Assembly: GCA_026785765.1 (NCBI GenBank)
Contig: JAJAZK010000125.1
Coordinates: 1-9,579 of the forward strand
Direction of reading: 5' to 3'
DNA length: 9,579 bases
Origin: Rhodoferax sp.
GTDB taxonomy: Bacteria > Pseudomonadota > Gammaproteobacteria > Burkholderiales > Burkholderiaceae_C
Position 1 is the first letter of the stretch. Each line of letters begins with the position of its first letter. Below the pieces are notes generated by a model. It did not search any database. It had not been told where the DNA came from and saw only the letters and a list, made by a program, of their open reading frames with translations. A program made the translations under genes and the position numbers. This document shows, in pieces, positions 6,489-9,579 of this stretch.

Positions 6489-7256
6489 ATGAAGCATTTG
6501 GTCATATTGGTTCTGTCTTGTCTTTTCAGCGGTTTCGCGTCTGCGGCACCCAGTGCGGACGAAATTCTGATGGCGAGTGATGTAATTCGCAATCCGGGGC
6601 GGCCTTTCAGTGTCACCGTGACGCTGACAGAGTTCCAGGCGGGCAAGCAGGTCGACACCAGTACGCTTGCGAGTTACTCACGCATCCAGCAGCAGGGGGG
6701 GCAGTTTTCCAGCCTGATCCGCTTTGTATTGCCCGCACGGGATGCGGGCAAATTGATGCTGAAGAATGGCAGCGACATGTGGTTTTACGACCCTGTATCC
6801 AAGGCAAGTGTGCGGCTTTCTCCGCAGCAGCGGCTTCTCGGCCAGGCGTCCAATGGCGACGTGGCAACGGTAAACCTGGCGCGCGACTACAAGGCGACGT
6901 TGGCTGGCGAAGAAGAAATCAAGGACGGTGAGGGTCAGTTGCGCAAGACGAACAAGCTTGCGTTAGCCGCTGCGGCCCCGGGTGTGACGTATGCGAGTAT
7001 CGAGATGTGGGTCGACGCCCAAAGCAACCGCCCGATCAAGGCAAAGTTTTTTGCTGAATCCGCACGCCTGCTCAAGACCGCGTTCTATCGCAAGTACCAA
7101 CTGCAATTAGGGGTCGAGAGGCCGACCGAAACCGTGATTATCGATGGCCTGAACCCGCAGTCTGTCACGATCATGCGGTTTTCCGATTACGTGGCCCGTG
7201 CCATTCCGGAGACCTGGATGCAGCGCGATTTTCTGCCCCGCTTTCAACCGGAGTAA
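6489..7256 (+). CDS. Periplasmic LolA-like protein (outer membrane lipoprotein-sorting protein family)
   Basis: A 255-residue protein. A type I signal peptide (MKHLVILVLSCLFSGFASA) is followed by a probable cut after A19. The mature part resembles the LolA/VioE-fold family annotated as 'outer membrane lipoprotein-sorting protein' (PF17131-like): GKLMLKNGSDMWFYDP (88-102), SPQQRLLGQ (111-119), the Asn-Leu-x-x-Asp-Tyr block (129-134), IEMWVDAQSNRPIKAKFF (171-188), LLKTAFYRKY and VTIMRFSDY. Members are thought to hold lipid or acyl chains in a half-barrel and shuttle them across the periplasm. Here it is made right after a LolE-like permease and 3 bases before a beta-barrel gene, so it is the likely periplasmic carrier between them. 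GAGGGAG at 6472-6478 overlaps the permease stop and supports the start. The cargo, lipoprotein or lipid, is not evident. Confidence 0.87.
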   Translation: MKHLVILVLSCLFSGFASAAPSADEILMASDVIRNPGRPFSVTVTLTEFQAGKQVDTSTLASYSRIQQQGGQFSSLIRFVLPARDAGKLMLKNGSDMWFYDPVSKASVRLSPQQRLLGQASNGDVATVNLARDYKATLAGEEEIKDGEGQLRKTNKLALAAAAPGVTYASIEMWVDAQSNRPIKAKFFAESARLLKTAFYRKYQLQLGVERPTETVIIDGLNPQSVTIMRFSDYVARAIPETWMQRDFLPRFQPE

Positions 7257-7259
7257 GAA

Positions 7260-8549
7260 ATGCATTTGTCGGCCCGTTGTTTGAAGTCTTGCGTTTTCGT
7301 TCTGGTGTTGCTGCCTGCGCTGTCCGCGATGGCCGATGACGACGTCGATGCCTTGAAACTCGAGAGTGCTCCCGCGCAAGCCTTGCCCACCGGTGCACGC
7401 GACACGAAGATCTTCCTGGAAGGTGCGGTCGGCAACTCCAGTCGGCGGTATCAATTGGGTAGCCAGGACATCGGGCGCGTGTCGATCGATTTTTCGCATA
7501 CCGCCCGCCTGGGCAACGGATTGCGGGCTGTTTTTTCGGATCGGATTGACCACGTGTACCCTGATGTGGCCGGTTCCGATTCGACGATTAATAGTTTGCG
7601 TGAAGCCTACATCAGCTGGCAGGCGGAGGGGGGCAGCACTGTAGTAGAGTTCGGGCGCATCAATTTGCGTTACGGTCCGGCCTACGGATACAACCCGACC
7701 GATTTTTTCCGTGATGGCAGCTTGCGCACGCTGACAACCGCGAACCCCCTTGCACTGCGCGAGAATCGTTTGGGGAGCGTCATGCTGCGCGCGCAGCAGC
7801 TATGGACGGATGGTTCCCTGTCGGTGGCCCTGTCGCCCAAACTGGCCAACCGCCCGAGCCTGGAGGGATGGAGCCTGGACCTCGGTTCCACCAACAACAG
7901 GGATCGGGCATTGGTGGCACTTGGAACACAGTTCTCACAGCGTATCAGTACCCAACTACTGGCGTACAAGGTTGATGGTTTGTCCACGACGCTGGGCGCC
8001 AGCGTAACGACCTTGGTCTCAGATGCTGCAACGGCGCAACTGGAGTGGTCTCGCGGCAGCGAGCCCGATCTCTTGAGTCGAGCGCTGGCACTGAATTCGC
8101 CCAGCGCTACCCGCAACCGGTTTGCTGGCGGAGTGACCTACACCACCGTTGCAAAGCTGTCCGTCACGGCGGAATACCAGTACAACGGCTTCGCGCTAGG
8201 CAAGCGCGACTGGGACAACCTGCCTTCTGTAGCGCCCCCTGGGCAGTTTGTGAGCCCGAAAGTGGCGTATTTGATCGAGGCGCAGCGTCTGCAGGAGCTC
8301 GCGCCACGCCAAGCCGTCTTGATCTATGTGACGCAAAAAGATCTGTTCCTGAAGGATCTCGACCTTACCGCGTTTCTTCGGGTGAATGTGGGCGACAGCA
8401 GTCGATTGGCCTGGGTGGAGCTGCGTCGTCAATGGCCCCGCTTCGATCTGGCTTTCCAGTTGCAGCAGAGCATCGGACGCATCACCAGCGAATATGGAAT
8501 CCTGCCAGACCGGCGGGTGATCCAACTGCTGGGCACATACTACTTCTGA
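7260..8549 (+). CDS. Putative outer-membrane beta-barrel protein of the LolA-like/ABC operon
   Basis: A 429-residue protein with a signal peptide (MHLSARCLKSCVFVLVLLPALSAMA, cut after A25) and a mature part dominated by alternating polar/hydrophobic strands. It ends LLGTYYF with C-terminal Phe429, the BAM recognition pattern of outer-membrane barrels. Strand-like pieces include VSIDFSHTARLGNGLRAVFSD, LSVTAEYQYNGF and WVELRRQWPRFDLAFQLQQS. The most distinctive stretch is FGRINLRYGPAYG (131-143) plus YNPTDFFRD (144-152). It recalls the W/F-G-R...NP-x-D-F pattern in DUF1302-type barrels that accompany LolA-like proteins and RND exporters, but I cannot confirm family membership. GGAG at 7250-7253, 6 bases before the ATG, lies in the lolA-like gene's end, so the genes are coupled. 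It is likely the outer-membrane receiver or conduit for the system. Confidence 0.75.
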   Translation: MHLSARCLKSCVFVLVLLPALSAMADDDVDALKLESAPAQALPTGARDTKIFLEGAVGNSSRRYQLGSQDIGRVSIDFSHTARLGNGLRAVFSDRIDHVYPDVAGSDSTINSLREAYISWQAEGGSTVVEFGRINLRYGPAYGYNPTDFFRDGSLRTLTTANPLALRENRLGSVMLRAQQLWTDGSLSVALSPKLANRPSLEGWSLDLGSTNNRDRALVALGTQFSQRISTQLLAYKVDGLSTTLGASVTTLVSDAATAQLEWSRGSEPDLLSRALALNSPSATRNRFAGGVTYTTVAKLSVTAEYQYNGFALGKRDWDNLPSVAPPGQFVSPKVAYLIEAQRLQELAPRQAVLIYVTQKDLFLKDLDLTAFLRVNVGDSSRLAWVELRRQWPRFDLAFQLQQSIGRITSEYGILPDRRVIQLLGTYYF

Positions 8550-8723
8550 CCGTTCCGCATCATGTCGGGAGACGTTCGGCGGTCTTGGTCGGCGCCTGTG
8601 CCAGGTACAGGTTGATGCACTCGCAACGTAGGCTACCGGCCACATCGGAGACTTGGCAAATGTCGCTCCTAGGTGAGTGGCAGGTCAGCGCCGATCCAAT
8701 CCATGTCTGTCCGCGCCGTCCGC
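8550..8723. other. Convergent intergenic spacer, no gene seen
   Basis: The 174 bases between the convergent barrel and acyltransferase genes hold no supportable ORF. CCTGT (8595-8599) and ACAGG (8607-8611) can form a 5-bp hairpin with a 7-base loop, but no T-tract follows on either strand. No clear intrinsic terminator is visible. Confidence 0.4.
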
Positions 8724-9380
8724 CTACCTCAGGCGCTTGGCCGGCACACCCCCCCAGGCTTCGCCATCCAGTATACGGGCGCCTTTGGAAACCACGGCTC
8801 CCGCCGCGATGATGGCGTTGTTGCCGATGACCACGTCGGCGAAGACGATCGCGTTGGCGCCGACGGTCACGTTGTCGCCGAGCACTATCGGATACATCGC
8901 GAGCCGCTCACCCTCGATCGCGTGCGGAATAATCTGGGCCGATTGTCCGATGATGCAATTTTTTCCCATCCGCACAAAACTCGGATCGAACATGATCCCC
9001 GAGCTGTAGCTGTTCTCGCCCATCCTGGCGCCGAGCGCCTGATAGAACAGCCGCATGATCGGGACCGGGACTATTCCCGAGCGCATTACGGGATAGAAAA
9101 GAAGCAGGAAGAAAAGAATATAGACGTGATAAATAAATTCCTGACGTGACGCGATCGGGAATTCTCCCGGGAGCAAGGGAAACCGCCAGAGCATCAAGCG
9201 GTACGCCGCGATCGCCAGGACATAAATCAGGAAAATCCCGAACGCAGTCATCACGACGCCCCGAAAATCCCCCAGTGGCACGTACCAGAAGATTGCCACA
9301 TCGAGGATGACGGCGAATATGACAATCAACGTCAGCGTCGTCGAGAAGATCAGTATCTGCAAGCCGCTGATTTTTCGCAT
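8724..9380 (-). CDS. Membrane-anchored hexapeptide-repeat (left-handed beta-helix) acyltransferase
   Basis: A 218-residue protein in two parts. Residues 1-110 contain about three hydrophobic segments (TM at about 9-33, 40-60 and 82-100). Residues 115-205 form a left-handed beta-helix with hexapeptide turns: GARMGENSYSSG, FVRMGKNCIIGQSA, IVLGDNVTVGANAIVFADVVIGNNAIIAAGAVVSKG. The GGVPAKRL terminus is the usual cap of WbbJ/LacA/NeuD-like acetyltransferases. A His at 153 (IIPHAIEGE) lies in a loop where such enzymes carry the catalytic base. It probably O- or N-acylates a membrane-associated sugar, lipid or peptide product at the inner membrane; the acceptor is unknown. The coding sequence looks somewhat richer in A/T than its neighbours, and the gene is convergent to the transport operon. 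Only a weak GAGAAA-like ribosome site precedes the ATG. Confidence 0.85.
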   Translation of the reverse strand: MRKISGLQILIFSTTLTLIVIFAVILDVAIFWYVPLGDFRGVVMTAFGIFLIYVLAIAAYRLMLWRFPLLPGEFPIASRQEFIYHVYILFFLLLFYPVMRSGIVPVPIMRLFYQALGARMGENSYSSGIMFDPSFVRMGKNCIIGQSAQIIPHAIEGERLAMYPIVLGDNVTVGANAIVFADVVIGNNAIIAAGAVVSKGARILDGEAWGGVPAKRLR

Positions 9381-9466
9381 CGAAATTTTCTCGAACTAAT
9401 TATTTTCAATCGGGTCGTGAGCGCCCTGTCAGCCGGGGAACTTCAATCAATATATGGAACCCGACA
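9381..9466 (-). promoter_or_regulatory. AT-rich upstream region of the acyltransferase gene, possible promoter
   Basis: Read on the minus strand, the 40 bases before the start contain TTGAAAATAATTAG (about 9393-9409), and CCATATATTG lies further out. Both are conspicuously AT-rich against the surrounding GC-rich DNA. A -10-like AATAAT is present, and CTGACA occurs upstream, but the spacing (about 20 bases or more) is not ideal for a sigma-70 promoter. A promoter must lie here if the gene is transcribed alone; its exact position is not resolved. Confidence 0.25.
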
Positions 9467-9500
9467 GCGCCGAGCTGGTGCGCCGAGCTGGTGCGCCGAG
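9467..9500. repeat. 13-bp tandem repeat, about 2.6 copies
   Basis: GCGCCGAGCTGGT occurs at 9467-9479 and 9480-9492, followed by the partial copy GCGCCGAG at 9493-9500, all exact. Because the last copy runs into the inverted repeat with a CCA-like end, it looks like slipped-strand duplication at the edge of that element. No ORF covers it. Confidence 0.8.
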
Positions 9501-9523
9501 AGGGTTTTGAACCCCCGCAACCA
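9489..9523 (-). other. Inverted repeat resembling a tRNA T-arm and CCA 3' end (tRNA-like remnant or att-like site)
   Basis: Read on the minus strand, GGGGG-TTCAAAA-CCCTC (9516 to 9500) has the geometry of a T-arm: a 5-bp stem (one G-T) and a 7-base TTCRANN loop. It is followed by TCGGCGC, A and CCA (9499 to 9489), matching a 3' acceptor strand, discriminator and encoded CCA. No matching 5' acceptor strand (GCGCCGA), D-arm or canonical anticodon loop can be found in the remaining 56 bases, so it is not an intact tRNA as seen here. The same stretch is also an imperfect palindrome (GGGTT-TTG-AACCC core, TGGTGCG/CGCAACCA ends), so a plain hairpin is an alternative. The segment 9524-9579 holds nothing else recognisable. 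Confidence 0.3.
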
Positions 9524-9579
9524 ACAGCGTGAATTTTGCGCACTAACCGCGAGCCAACCGCCTTGATCTGGGTCTATCC

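Noticed and set aside
5805..6497. Minus-strand ORF (230 codons) opposite the permease
   Set aside because: The permease frame carries four membrane segments and FtsX motifs; the antisense product is Arg/Gln-rich and featureless.
6489..6530. Possible lipobox (VLSC, Cys at residue 11) in the LolA-like protein
   Set aside because: Position -2 is Leu, the hydrophobic core before Cys is too short, and the hydrophobic stretch continues past it to a good AxA-type signal peptidase I site (ASA, cut after A19).
8045..8812. Plus-strand ORF (255 codons) across the barrel end and the acyltransferase end
   Set aside because: Out-of-frame with the barrel, whose signal peptide and Phe terminus fix the true frame; composition is not protein-like.
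1..9579. CRISPR array, insertion sequence, rRNA or prophage genes
   Set aside because: No regularly spaced repeats, transposase, integrase or structural phage proteins, and no rRNA-like sequence, can be seen on either strand.

Overview
The window reads as a GC-rich chromosomal segment of a proteobacterium, most likely a betaproteobacterium (Burkholderiales or Rhodocyclales type). The grounds are the gene order ahcY-tlyA-metF, the short class of MetF, the codon bias, and a REP-like palindrome of a type common in environmental proteobacteria. Lineage is an inference; there is no rRNA or other phylogenetic marker in the window. No phage, IS, CRISPR or restriction genes are visible. Coding density is high and no gene-free stretch exceeds 200 bases.

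Left part (1-1844, + strand): the last 56 codons of S-adenosylhomocysteinase (ahcY), a TlyA-type S4/FtsJ rRNA 2'-O-methyltransferase, and methylenetetrahydrofolate reductase (metF), the last two overlapping by ATGA. This is an activated-methyl-cycle cluster: AhcY removes SAH, MetF supplies methyl groups for methionine, and TlyA consumes SAM.

Middle (1845-4130): a + strand UDP-glucuronate 4-epimerase-like SDR protein, a REP-like palindrome in the gap between convergent genes, then a - strand pair. The pair is a single-domain cyclic-nucleotide-binding protein followed 5 bases later by a low-molecular-weight protein-tyrosine phosphatase. The epimerase and phosphatase point to surface polysaccharide metabolism, but no glycosyltransferase, Wzx or Wzy gene is in view.

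Right part (4131-8549): a divergent 196-base control region with a repeated TGTTGGCAG motif, then a tight four-gene + strand operon. It encodes a LolD/MacB-type ATPase, a four-helix MacB/LolE-type permease (ATGA overlap), a periplasmic LolA-like protein (PF17131-like) with a signal peptide, and an outer-membrane beta-barrel ending in Phe. Together these would span inner membrane, periplasm and outer membrane. It is the strongest candidate for an incompletely described system: a dedicated lipid or lipoprotein export route with its own barrel. The cargo cannot be read from the sequence.

End (8550-9579): a convergent - strand gene for a membrane-anchored left-handed beta-helix acyltransferase. 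A 199-base tail follows that holds a 13-bp tandem repeat and an inverted repeat resembling a tRNA T-arm plus CCA end, but no complete tRNA or gene.
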